Part shown: in pieces, positions 6,745 to 16,004 of the stretch
How the letters are laid out: every line of letters starts with the position of its first letter
Numbering within the stretch: position 1 is the stretch's first letter
Assembly: GCF_031844845.1 (NCBI RefSeq)
Contig: NZ_JAVRMB020000128.1
Span: 6,623 to 70,622 of the forward strand
Direction: 5' to 3'
Source: Endozoicomonas sp031844845
GTDB taxonomy: Bacteria; Pseudomonadota; Gammaproteobacteria; Pseudomonadales; Endozoicomonadaceae
DNA: 64,000 bases
Translations under genes and position numbers: made by a program
Notes under the pieces: generated by a model
What the model saw: the letters and a program-made list of their open reading frames with translations, nothing else
Database searches by the model: none
Told to the model about the DNA's origin: nothing

Positions 6745-9700
6745 ATGAGTGAAACTAATCAGGCGAAATCTTCTGCATCCGGTAGTGAAAGTGTGGGTGC
6801 AGCATTAAAGACATCCATGGTTCTGGGGGCTTCTGATGGGCTGATTGGTGAAAATCAAAAGGCTGATATCAGGGGCCGTGAAGAAGCCCGGGCTGATCTT
6901 GCCATAGAACAATGGGAGTCTTTTTCTGGCAGTAGTGAAGATGAAGAGGCTCAGGAGGAAAGCACCGGTTCTGCCAGAACGGGCCGTACTGCTGGTCTCG
7001 TCTCTTCATCCGCAGTCCAGGGGGCTGCTGCTGCCGGTACAGCCAATGTTGCCATTTCATCTGATGCTGCGTCATCGGCAACTGGCGCTTCCGGAGCAGG
7101 TGCTAACTCAGGTGTTTCCGATAATACTGCTGAAGAAGGTGCAGACGAAGAGTCCGATGAAACTGAAGAGAATGCAAGGGAAGAGGCTGAAGACGAGGCT
7201 GAAGAAGATAGCGCCGGCGCTTCCGGCACTGAAGAGGAAACAGCCTCAGAATCGGCTTCAATCATCACTGAAACAATAGCCTTGGTAGCAGACAGCAGTC
7301 GTTCCTTTGAGCTCGTAGTCAGGGAACAGCCCATCATTAATTCAAACTATGAACCGGAAGCCATTCCCGATGGGGTTACTGTCAGTGAGAGCGGGTTATT
7401 GTTATTTGACCCGTTGGCTAATGATAACGATGTTAATGATGAATCAGAGAATTTCAGCCTCGACAGTGTGGCCATTGTTGACAGTATTGGCGACTCTGTC
7501 AGAGGTCAGGGCAGTGTCAGCATTATTGATAACCAGCTGCAGTTTTCTCCCGGTAATGATTTTGAAACCCTGGCCTCTGATGAGGAACAGGTAGTTACTG
7601 TTCAGTACGTGATGAGTGACGATGAGGGTACCCGGTTCTCATCCACGGTAAAGATTATCGTGACCGGAGAGAACGATATTCCGGTTGCAATGGCTGATAC
7701 TGCTGCAGGCAGCGAAAATCAGACATTACTGATTGATGTGCTGGCCAATGATACCGATGCCGATCATGATGATGTTTCTGCCAGCTTCACTCTGGGAGGA
7801 GTCAGTGTTGTTGATGATAACGGAAATCCGGTCACGGGGCAGGGCAGTGCCGGTATCGTTAATAATCAGCTTCAGTTTACGCCGGGTGCTGATTTTGATG
7901 ATCTGGCTGCGGGTGAGACTGAAACTGTCACTGTTCGCTATGTAATGCACGATGATGAAGGTGCCGTTTCAGAGTCCGAAGTAATCATTACCGTGACGGG
8001 CACAAATGATGCCCCTGTTTTGAGTGAGACGGTTCTGTTAGGGAGTAGCAGTGAAGACAGCCTGATTGAAATTACCGAAGCAACTTTGCTGGCCAATGCT
8101 TCCGATGTAGATGGGGGTCAGCTGAGTGTTCGGAGTCTGGCTTCGGATCAGGGTATTTTAAGCGACAATGGTAATGGATCATGGTTATTTGAACCCCATG
8201 CCCACTTCAGTGGTACGGCAAACATTACCTTTGATGTTTTTGATGGGGTATCCAGCACACCCGCAGGGGCTTCGATAGTTTTGACACCGGTTGTGGATCT
8301 CCCCGCTCTGACCATCACGCCGACCGACAATCCGGAAATGACTGGTGAGTCTGTCGGTCTGGAAGACACGGCTATTACGCTGGATCTTACAGCCGTTCTG
8401 GTAGATTCCGATGGCAGTGAGTCATTGTCGATCAGTATTACGGATGTTCCTGAAGGGGCTGTGCTTTCTGCCGGAGAGCAAAACCCTGATGGGAGCTGGA
8501 GTTTAACGGCCACTGATCTGGACAATCTGGAAATTACACCGCCGTTGAATTTCAATGGGGATATCACTCTGACGGTAACGGCAATTGCTACTGAGGCTGC
8601 TACCGGAGAAACCGCCAGCATTTCTGAAACGCTGATGGTCAATGTGCTGCCTGTTAATGATCCGCCTTCAGAACTGGCCCTGTCGCCAGTTGCGCTGAGC
8701 CACACAGTAAACACTCAGCCAATGGGTAATGGTTCTACTTTTGTCACGTTGAACGAGCATGCTGATGATTTTGGAGGCCTCGGAACCGGTGCTATCAGCC
8801 TGTGGGTGAAGATGGACTCCGACCATGCCAATGCGACTCTGCTGTCCATGACAGACTCGACAACATCTACCCAGAGCTTTTTCATAGCGGGCGGTGTCAC
8901 CAGATCGATGAATGATGAAAGCCTGACTTTTGCTTCCATGAATGGCAGTACGCACTTTTCCATGATGGTCAGGCAAGGGGAGAGCTACCTGTTTGATGAC
9001 CAATGGCACCATGTTGTTGCCGTTGTAGATGGTATTGATAACCGCATGTACATTGATGGTGAACGTATGGCGGTGCATTTCAACAATGGATCAGCAACCA
9101 CCAGCCTGTTTACGGGCACGGATATTGATCTGGTTAATATTGGTTCACTGGTCAGGAATGGTGACCTTAACGGGAGTTTTGGCACCAATGGCGAGATCGC
9201 CGAGGTTGGTATATTCGGCAACACCGTTGGTTTAGATGACAGCAGTATCAAGGCTCTGATGAATCAGGGGCCTGACTATTTTGATAACAATGATCTTCTG
9301 TTCAGCACAGACTTTTCCGGTACGGGCGATACGGTGACTGATACCAGTGGTAATGGCAGAAACGGCACAGCATTCAGTGGCAATCTTGCAACACGGGAGA
9401 GCTTTACGGTCGACGCAAAGGTCGCCGAAGATGACACTCTGCTCCTGCAGGAAGTAGATTTATTAAACGGCTTTAGTGATCTGGAGGGTGATAGCCTGAG
9501 CATCCAGGGTATCTCGGTAGATCATGGGGCAGTAGTCAACCAGGGTGATGGTCACTGGATTTTTACGCCGGATAATAATTTCCATGGAGAAGTCAGTTTC
9601 TCTGTTGAGGTTACCGATGGAACCAGTACGGTGACGGCGATCCGGACAGTAACGGTGACCAGTATCAATGATGCCCCTGTTGCCTTTGTTGATACGAGCA

Positions 9701-11223
9701 ACACTTCGGAGAATGCTACCCTCACTTTGGACGTACTGGCCAACGATAGCGACGTGGATCATAACGACAGTCCAGCTAATTTCAGTCTCGATAGTGTGGA
9801 AATTGTCGATGCCAGTGGTAACCCGGTCACCGGTCAGGGGTCGGTGACCATTGTTAACAATCAGTTGCAGTTTACCCCCGGCAATGATTTTGATGATCTG
9901 CCTGCCAGTGCAACGGAATCAGTGACGATCCGCTATGTGATGAGTGATGACGAAGGTGAAACCTCAGTATCTTCCGTGAATATTACCGTTACCGGTGTTA
10001 ATGATGCACCGGTAATCAGTGAGGTTACCGCTCTGGGCGCAACCGGCCAATATAGTCAGATAATCATTACGGAGGCGGCTCTGCTGGCTAATGCTGCTGA
10101 TGTGGATGGGGATAACCTGAGTGTCCAGAATCTGTTTACCCATCAGGGCATCATTACCGATCATGGGAATGGTTCCTGGTTATTTACACCCACAGCCCAT
10201 AGCAGCGGTACAGCGAACTTCAGTTTTGATGTTTATGACGGGGCGACAGTGACATCAGCACAGGCTTCTCTGTTGCTGGTATCGGACGATGCATCGGGCC
10301 AGCCGATTAATCAGAGTAGCCTGGACATTGCCAACAGTACTTTTCAGATAATGGAAGGTGCTCTCCTTGGGACTGATGTTTCCGGAAAAATCGTTGCTGA
10401 TAATGGTTATACCTCTCTGGATCAGTGGCTGCTTAATCATGAAGGCGGAGCACTTACAGTGTCGCTGAATACGGCTGATGGAATCAGTTGGTCTGCCGGT
10501 GTGCGTTTGTTACACAGTGATGTTAATGGATCTGCTGGTGTGGAAGTGGGTCGCTTCAGTGGTCAGTTGTCAGAAACGGGTCAGGCGGTTCAGGTTCTGG
10601 AGTTTAATGATTTACCAGCCGGTCATTACCAGTTGGTACTTGGGAATGATGGCTTTGACGAAAGCAGTGCCACCAGTGCTCTGGATTATCCGGGTGTTGT
10701 CAGTGGTGAACATGGTTATGAGGTAGCGGTTTCCGGTCAGGTTTCTATCGCAGCCCTGCCGAGGGACCCTGGCCAGAATGCCCGGATTTCCGGGGAAACC
10801 TGGGGCCAGACTGAAGGAATTCTCACTTTGGCCGTTGTAAATAATGAAGCTGAAATGGTAGACACCGATAACACCCTGTATTACGAGGTGTTTAATAGTG
10901 ATACCAGGGTTGGCCAGGGAGCGTTCGATTTCAGTAGCGCCATGAGTCCGCAGGACATCTCAATTACGATCAATAACGAGCCACTGGAAACATTAACCCT
11001 GGACGAAGTACAGGTGGTATTTCACGAAGTCAATGTTTTCGGAGAGGTGGTGAGCAGCCAGACATTTGGCTTTGATCAGGCAACCATCCCGGATGGCGAT
11101 ACAGTTACAGTTCAGGGTGGCGATGGTCTACAGGGGTTGGAGCTTATTGAGCTTGGGCTGGACTACTTTGAGCTGGGGTTCAGTGAGCTGACGGACGATA
11201 TGCAGGAGCAGTACTCAGGGTGA
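6745..11223 (+). CDS. Giant cadherin-like/LamG surface protein, putative T1SS substrate
   Basis: A 1,492-residue acidic protein. Residues 1-190 are low-complexity (Ser, Ala, Glu-rich). They are followed by repeated ~100-120 residue cadherin/VCBS-like modules carrying LANDxDxDH, QLQFTPGxDFDDL and VTGxNDAPV signatures at roughly 190-320, 320-430, 430-530 and 530-650. A LamG/concanavalin-like domain lies at about 652-847 (8698-9283, with DDQWHHVVAVVDGIDNRMYIDG). Three more modules span 890-1180 and a unique C-terminal ~300 residues follow. There is no signal peptide and I see no GGxGxDxUx RTX nonapeptides, yet the gene sits between an HlyD adaptor and an ABC transporter. A TTG at 6736 is in frame, but ATG 6745 is the more natural start. 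Likely an adhesin. Confidence 0.8.
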   Translation: MSETNQAKSSASGSESVGAALKTSMVLGASDGLIGENQKADIRGREEARADLAIEQWESFSGSSEDEEAQEESTGSARTGRTAGLVSSSAVQGAAAAGTANVAISSDAASSATGASGAGANSGVSDNTAEEGADEESDETEENAREEAEDEAEEDSAGASGTEEETASESASIITETIALVADSSRSFELVVREQPIINSNYEPEAIPDGVTVSESGLLLFDPLANDNDVNDESENFSLDSVAIVDSIGDSVRGQGSVSIIDNQLQFSPGNDFETLASDEEQVVTVQYVMSDDEGTRFSSTVKIIVTGENDIPVAMADTAAGSENQTLLIDVLANDTDADHDDVSASFTLGGVSVVDDNGNPVTGQGSAGIVNNQLQFTPGADFDDLAAGETETVTVRYVMHDDEGAVSESEVIITVTGTNDAPVLSETVLLGSSSEDSLIEITEATLLANASDVDGGQLSVRSLASDQGILSDNGNGSWLFEPHAHFSGTANITFDVFDGVSSTPAGASIVLTPVVDLPALTITPTDNPEMTGESVGLEDTAITLDLTAVLVDSDGSESLSISITDVPEGAVLSAGEQNPDGSWSLTATDLDNLEITPPLNFNGDITLTVTAIATEAATGETASISETLMVNVLPVNDPPSELALSPVALSHTVNTQPMGNGSTFVTLNEHADDFGGLGTGAISLWVKMDSDHANATLLSMTDSTTSTQSFFIAGGVTRSMNDESLTFASMNGSTHFSMMVRQGESYLFDDQWHHVVAVVDGIDNRMYIDGERMAVHFNNGSATTSLFTGTDIDLVNIGSLVRNGDLNGSFGTNGEIAEVGIFGNTVGLDDSSIKALMNQGPDYFDNNDLLFSTDFSGTGDTVTDTSGNGRNGTAFSGNLATRESFTVDAKVAEDDTLLLQEVDLLNGFSDLEGDSLSIQGISVDHGAVVNQGDGHWIFTPDNNFHGEVSFSVEVTDGTSTVTAIRTVTVTSINDAPVAFVDTSNTSENATLTLDVLANDSDVDHNDSPANFSLDSVEIVDASGNPVTGQGSVTIVNNQLQFTPGNDFDDLPASATESVTIRYVMSDDEGETSVSSVNITVTGVNDAPVISEVTALGATGQYSQIIITEAALLANAADVDGDNLSVQNLFTHQGIITDHGNGSWLFTPTAHSSGTANFSFDVYDGATVTSAQASLLLVSDDASGQPINQSSLDIANSTFQIMEGALLGTDVSGKIVADNGYTSLDQWLLNHEGGALTVSLNTADGISWSAGVRLLHSDVNGSAGVEVGRFSGQLSETGQAVQVLEFNDLPAGHYQLVLGNDGFDESSATSALDYPGVVSGEHGYEVAVSGQVSIAALPRDPGQNARISGETWGQTEGILTLAVVNNEAEMVDTDNTLYYEVFNSDTRVGQGAFDFSSAMSPQDISITINNEPLETLTLDEVQVVFHEVNVFGEVVSSQTFGFDQATIPDGDTVTVQGGDGLQGLELIELGLDYFELGFSELTDDMQEQYSG

Positions 11224-11289
11224 GCCGTTGTAGCCAATACGTACGTTAATCATTCGTGGGATAAGGAGTGCCCCCAGCGTTCTGCCATC

Positions 11290-13335
11290 ATGGTTGAAAG
11301 GCAATGGATTGTGAATATGAATTGTGAAGACTATCTGGTCAACTCTGCCAGTTTGAGCAATGCGCTGGAATATCTGAACAAGCACTATACGCTGGATAGT
11401 CGGCTCGCCTTTATTAATAACAAGCTGCGCAGGACCACCGACCTTAACATTTATAAAACCAAATCCTATCTGGAAGAACTCGGTTTTCTTGTCAAAATTT
11501 CCACTGTTGAAAATCTTGAGCTGGTTGAGCTGGATGAAGAGCATCTGCTGTTCTGTTTTGACCATGAACACGACATTATTATTCTTCGTCACAACAGTGA
11601 TATGAACCGAACCCGTTCCAAGCACAGCATGGAACATCCGATACTGATTATCAGTACTGAAAAGCTGGAAACAAGAGCGAGCACATCGGGCGATGAACAC
11701 AAAAGTATGGCCTGGTTTTTCCGGCGCCTGACGGATCGTGACGGCATCTATCTGGTGTTGACCGGTTTAATTACCAATCTTCTGGTTTATGTTGTTCCTC
11801 TCTACAACATGAACGTGTTCGATAAAGTACTGCCCAGTGGCTTTATCGGGATTTTGTCATCACTGGTGTTAATTGCCGTTTTTATGGTGTTGATCTGGTT
11901 TGTTAACCGGTCAGCACTCTCCTATTTGTTGAGTGACCGGATTTTCCACCTCGAGGTTCAACTGGGCAGGGAGTTTTCTGATCGACTTTGTAATTTGAAG
12001 CCTTCCGCTATGCCTCACTCTGCTTCCTTCATGGCTCAGTTGGTGACTTATGGCCGCTCTTTGAGCCAGATGCTGGGTACACTGCATTTGCTGGCGTTAG
12101 TGGATTCGCCATTCATGGTGTTGTCTCTGATCCTTATTGCTTACTTTGGTGGTGCCATGGTGGTTATACCACTGATTTCAATTTTTCTCGTGGTGGGTAT
12201 CAACCTTGTACTGCAGCCGAAAATTCAAAAATATATTAATGACCAGTATGAGTTTGAAGGGCGAAAACGTAAGTTTGAATATGAAATCATGCAGTCACTG
12301 CCCTTTATCAAACTGGCGGGTATGGAACGCTATTTTACCGAAGTGATCGAACATAACAGGCCAGACCATCAGCACTATTTTTCAATTTCGGCTCATATCA
12401 ACCACATCTCTATGTTGATTCTGTTTCTTTCGCTCATTGCGGTGACCGGCTACGGTGCATGGCGTGTATCAGAGGGGATGATGACCATGGGCCAGCTGGT
12501 GGCCTGTTCTCTTCTGGCGTCTAAATCCATCTCCAATGCCTCTATTACCAACTTGCTGTTCAATATCAACCGCATCAGGATTTTGTTTGATAACCTGAAT
12601 CGCTTTTATGAAATTCCCATTGAAGAGCGGGGGGCTTCTTTCTGTCTGACCCGGATTAAGCATCTTGAACTGAAGGATATCGAGTTTGCCTATGCAGATA
12701 ACCGGTATTTTCAAATAAAGGGCGTGAATATTGATTTTAACCTGCCCGATACACTCTACGTTTATGGTCGTCCGGGTGCGGGCAAATCCAGCTTGTTTAA
12801 TATTCTGGCAGGGCTTGAAGATCCATCCAGTGGGCACCTGCTGGTTAATAATCTGAATGTTGAACACTTTGACTATCGGGATGTACGCAGCCATATTCAT
12901 TTCTCGCCCTCATACTACCGGTTTTTTACCGGTACCCTGTATGACAACCTGACCCTTGGACGTAGCTCCATCACCGCTGAGCAGGTGGCGGATGCCCTTG
13001 AGAAAGTACACCTGGCTGAAAAGATTAACCAGATTGAAGATGGCTTACACTTCAAGGTTGATAATAGTGACGTCATCCCCCTGTCATCCGGCGAGCGAAA
13101 GCGCTTTATGCTGGCCAGAGTCTTCCTGACCGATGCCGACCTGGTGGTTCTTGATGAACCGTTTGAATTTCTGAGTGATGAAGGCAGCCTTAACTTTATC
13201 CAGTCCGTACGCTCTTTTTGCCAGGAGACAGAAAAAGGACTGATTATTCTCAGTAACCGGAAGTCCTTTGCTCATTTCTGTAATCATGCCCTGACGCTGA
13301 ATAATGGTCAGCTATACCCTATGAAGACAAAGTAA
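11290..13335 (+). CDS. Type I secretion ABC transporter, divergent ATPase
   Basis: A 681-residue HlyB/LapB-like exporter. It has an N-terminal C39-like domain without the catalytic Cys (residues 1-120), a six-helix membrane domain (about 150-430) and an ATPase domain (about 460-681). Walker A is GRPGAGKSS (about 493) and Walker B is ADLVVLDEP. Other motifs have drifted: the signature is LSSGERK instead of LSGGQ, the Q-loop Gln is replaced (FSPSYY where VPQ is usual) and the switch-loop His is replaced (LSNRK where THR is usual). The frame is intact, so it may be slow, or need a second subunit, rather than dead. The start could also be ATG 11317. Confidence 0.85.
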   Translation: MVERQWIVNMNCEDYLVNSASLSNALEYLNKHYTLDSRLAFINNKLRRTTDLNIYKTKSYLEELGFLVKISTVENLELVELDEEHLLFCFDHEHDIIILRHNSDMNRTRSKHSMEHPILIISTEKLETRASTSGDEHKSMAWFFRRLTDRDGIYLVLTGLITNLLVYVVPLYNMNVFDKVLPSGFIGILSSLVLIAVFMVLIWFVNRSALSYLLSDRIFHLEVQLGREFSDRLCNLKPSAMPHSASFMAQLVTYGRSLSQMLGTLHLLALVDSPFMVLSLILIAYFGGAMVVIPLISIFLVVGINLVLQPKIQKYINDQYEFEGRKRKFEYEIMQSLPFIKLAGMERYFTEVIEHNRPDHQHYFSISAHINHISMLILFLSLIAVTGYGAWRVSEGMMTMGQLVACSLLASKSISNASITNLLFNINRIRILFDNLNRFYEIPIEERGASFCLTRIKHLELKDIEFAYADNRYFQIKGVNIDFNLPDTLYVYGRPGAGKSSLFNILAGLEDPSSGHLLVNNLNVEHFDYRDVRSHIHFSPSYYRFFTGTLYDNLTLGRSSITAEQVADALEKVHLAEKINQIEDGLHFKVDNSDVIPLSSGERKRFMLARVFLTDADLVVLDEPFEFLSDEGSLNFIQSVRSFCQETEKGLIILSNRKSFAHFCNHALTLNNGQLYPMKTK

Positions 13336-13341
13336 CCATTG

Positions 13342-13557
13342 ATGAATAAAAACCAAAAAAAATCTTTGGTCTCCTTCGGCATAACCCCACCCCCAACCAA
13401 TGTGAAAGCCCTCTGGAAATGGCTTGGGCAGTCTATTCTCGGACAGCCTTCCGGGGGGCAGCTTACTGACCAAAAACAAATGGAAATGGTAGCTTTCCTG
13501 AAGGCCGGATTATTTAGTAAGAAATTGTTATCAATATTGACAGACTGGTTAGGGTAA
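13342..13557 (+). CDS. Small hypothetical protein (71 aa)
   Basis: A short frame beginning 6 bp after the ABC transporter stop. It encodes a basic N-terminus (MNKNQKKSLVSFGITPPP) and a Trp/Leu-rich C-terminal half ending ILTDWLG. No known family is recognised and no ribosome-binding site is obvious, but position and direction suggest it could be the last gene of the secretion cluster. An opposing frame covers the same DNA, so the call is tentative. Confidence 0.4.
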   Translation: MNKNQKKSLVSFGITPPPTNVKALWKWLGQSILGQPSGGQLTDQKQMEMVAFLKAGLFSKKLLSILTDWLG

Positions 13558-13620
13558 ATACCTGTCTGATTACCTAAAATCAAAATCCAGCTATTCAAAA
13601 ATACAGGGAGGCTAACCAAT

Positions 13621-14397
13621 ATGCCTGTACCAAACGTTTCATCAGCACCGGGAATGTACACCCAGTACCCTTCTGCGAATGATCAGCCGGATTCTGCAGG
13701 TTCTTCAGGCCCCCGGAAAACACAGATGGGACGCGAAGACGCTCATCAGCCAAAATTAAACCCGGTAAATCTGCGAGATCGAATCCTTTACCCGATAAAA
13801 GTTAATGCCAGGCGAATGATTGATGCAGTGAAAATAGGCAAACTAATTGGCGGGTCTATTACCGGAATCCCTTCTGCTGTCGTGGGGGCGGGCGTTGGTG
13901 CTGTTGTTGGTGGTGTCCTGGGTGGAGTGAAGCTGCTGGCTGACCGTTATCGTGGTGTGGAATCTTACGCAGTCTTTCATGGTGTGACTTTAGGTATAAA
14001 AACCGGTGGGTTGGTAGTCTGTGTACTTGGCAGTATTCCCGGAGTCGTGGTTGGCGCTCTGGCCCTGGCTGTCTGTGGGGTGGTCCGGGGTGTATTGTGT
14101 CTACCCTTTGACATATATCGGGCGTGTAGCAGTGATTGCCTGACGATAGAGACGACGAAATTAAACATGTCGACACTTGCTGAACCACTTCGGCTGCTGG
14201 GACTGGAGCGTTTTATCCACAACAATGCGCAAGACCTGACTGAAAAGGATTTGAATCAAGCCTATAGAAAAAAGGCCAGGGATTATCATCCGGACAGGCG
14301 GGATGGTTATGATGATGGGAAGCTTGATGAGGTAACAAAGGCCAGGGCGCGAGTAAAAGAGGCTATAGCGAAACGGAGGGGTGAATGGAGGCGCTAA
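13621..14397 (+). CDS. Membrane protein with C-terminal J-domain
   Basis: A 258-residue protein. It has a polar N-terminus (1-70), then a Gly/Val-rich region with GxxxG-like spacing (about 75-180) that could form two or more membrane helices, and finally a J-domain-like end (about 195-255) carrying the HPD tripeptide in ARDYHPDRRDGY. J-domains stimulate DnaK-type ATPases, and placing one at the C-terminus after a glycine-zipper membrane region is uncommon. GGGAGG eight bases before ATG 13621 supports the start. It stands alone after the secretion cluster; it could be a host-directed or membrane-tethered co-chaperone, but this is unproven. Confidence 0.7.
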   Translation: MPVPNVSSAPGMYTQYPSANDQPDSAGSSGPRKTQMGREDAHQPKLNPVNLRDRILYPIKVNARRMIDAVKIGKLIGGSITGIPSAVVGAGVGAVVGGVLGGVKLLADRYRGVESYAVFHGVTLGIKTGGLVVCVLGSIPGVVVGALALAVCGVVRGVLCLPFDIYRACSSDCLTIETTKLNMSTLAEPLRLLGLERFIHNNAQDLTEKDLNQAYRKKARDYHPDRRDGYDDGKLDEVTKARARVKEAIAKRRGEWRR

Positions 14398-14532
14398 TCG
14401 GCATCGGGAACCGACCTGCGGCTGATATACCAGCTCCTCTCTTGCCAGAGTATGCCGGTCTCTATTGGCGGGCGATTTGAGACCGCTTAATGTCTACCTT
14501 AAGATGAGTGCAATGGGGTCAGTGCAATCTTT

Positions 14533-14805
14533 ATGTTCTTTGGGCCACTCGACGGATGGCGACACGTAGAAGTCACTGACAGAAGGACGGCTGAGGACCG
14601 GGCGTTACAGATTAAAAAACTGGTGATGGATAATTTGAATACTCATACCCCTGCGTCCCTGTATAAAGTGTTCGAGCCAGAAGAAGCGCGCCGTATAGCC
14701 AGCAAGCTTGAAATTCATTACACACCGAAGCATGGTAGCTGGCTCAATATGGCAGAGACAGAGCTGAGCATTTTAAGCCGTCAGTGTTTGGGTTCAGCTC
14801 ACTGA
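14533..14805 (+). pseudogene. IS630-family transposase fragment
   Basis: About 90 residues from the C-terminal part of an IS630-type DDE transposase. VMDNLNTHTPASLYKVF carries the second catalytic Asp, and HYTPKHGSWLNMAETELSIL carries the region of the last acidic catalytic residue. The N-terminal two-thirds and the tail after SRQCL are missing. The fragment runs into the 3' end of the converging DUF819 gene. It is an insertion-sequence remnant and cannot transpose. Confidence 0.85.
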
Positions 14806-15989
14806 CCCAACAGATATCGAACGCTGTAAGCGACCACAACACCCAGGTAGTTACCTATGACGTAACCAATAATGGCTGCAGCAAAACCTGGCAGAATAAG
14901 TTCACGGTTCTTCAGTGCACCGGCAATGACCGGAATAAAAGGAACCGACATAATGGCGGCTGAAGAGGTAATCAGGAATGTGTCGGTATCAATCTTCATC
15001 AGTTTGCAAATCAACGCATGAACCAATAATGAACCCAGTAGAATAAAGCCAATATACGCAAATAAATCAACGTTCAGGTTGGTTACAATACTGGTATCCG
15101 TCATGGTACCCATGGTGAAACAAAATACCAGAATCAGGTACATGCCCAGCTGAAAACTGGTTGCCAGCTGTCGGATATAAGGAATAAATGAGGCGGCCAG
15201 TCCCAGGCTGGTAATAGAAATAATGGTCACAGCGGATGACATGGATTTCGGGAACAGTGATGAGACAGTCACAGCAAGCCCAACAACCAGTCCTGAGAAG
15301 ATTAATGACTGAATTGTTTGTGGTAGCGTTTTGAAATTAACCAATACTTTATAGCTGTTAGCGGTTTCGTCAGCGAGATGAGCGAACTTCTTATCGTGCT
15401 CTGAATCCAGCGGTATACCCGTGGATTTAAATGGGCGTAAAAACAGACCAAATAAGGGCTTGGCCAGGGTCATCACAAACATCAGGTATAAAGCCGAGAG
15501 CAGAATATCGTAGGTGGCCATGGTGATAAAGATATCCTGATCCGCGTCAATAGCGGTTTTAATGGCTGCCATATTGGGGCCGCCACCGGTATAGGCACCC
15601 ACGGACATTCCGGCAATTTGCCAGATATTCTGAAGGTCATCACGAAATATTAATGCACCAGCGGCACTGATGATCATTACGGTCAATAAGGCCACTACCA
15701 TGCTTTTCATGGTATCGCCGGCCATGCTTAACGAGTGTTTTACGTCGAGCGAAAACACTAGCAAAGGGAGTGCAAGGGCGATGGCTATTTCCGTTAAGTT
15801 GATTTGCATAGCCAGCAGTTCATCCTTTGCAAAAAATGCCGGCAGGTCAAGGCTGGCGCTGAGGGCTATGCCAAGGCCAAAGGATAAAACCACTACGCCG
15901 ATTTTATCCAGCAGTTGAAATTTCTGACACACAATAATCAGCAGGGCAGGAATAAGCAGGTAAGCCAAAGTGGCAGTAATAATGGGCAC
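14799..15989 (-). CDS. DUF819 family membrane protein
   Basis: A 396-residue polytopic inner-membrane protein with about ten hydrophobic helices. It matches the DUF819 (YjcL-like) family through SVGAYTGGGPNMAAIKTAI near residue 130 and its repeated GxG-containing helices. The family resembles secondary carriers, but no substrate is established. The gene starts 15 bp after the PLP-enzyme gene (16005-17279) on the same strand, so the two are probably co-transcribed and the carrier may move a substrate or product of that enzyme. Its 3' end overlaps the end of the IS630 fragment by 7 bp. Confidence 0.8.
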   Translation of the reverse strand: MPIITATLAYLLIPALLIIVCQKFQLLDKIGVVVLSFGLGIALSASLDLPAFFAKDELLAMQINLTEIAIALALPLLVFSLDVKHSLSMAGDTMKSMVVALLTVMIISAAGALIFRDDLQNIWQIAGMSVGAYTGGGPNMAAIKTAIDADQDIFITMATYDILLSALYLMFVMTLAKPLFGLFLRPFKSTGIPLDSEHDKKFAHLADETANSYKVLVNFKTLPQTIQSLIFSGLVVGLAVTVSSLFPKSMSSAVTIISITSLGLAASFIPYIRQLATSFQLGMYLILVFCFTMGTMTDTSIVTNLNVDLFAYIGFILLGSLLVHALICKLMKIDTDTFLITSSAAIMSVPFIPVIAGALKNRELILPGFAAAIIGYVIGNYLGVVVAYSVRYLLGQ

Positions 15990-16004
15990 AATACACTCCT
16001 TCGA

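Noticed and set aside
10700..11223. RTX calcium-binding nonapeptides at the end of the giant protein
   Set aside because: The C-terminus has isolated GGDG but no repeated GGxGxDxUx units.
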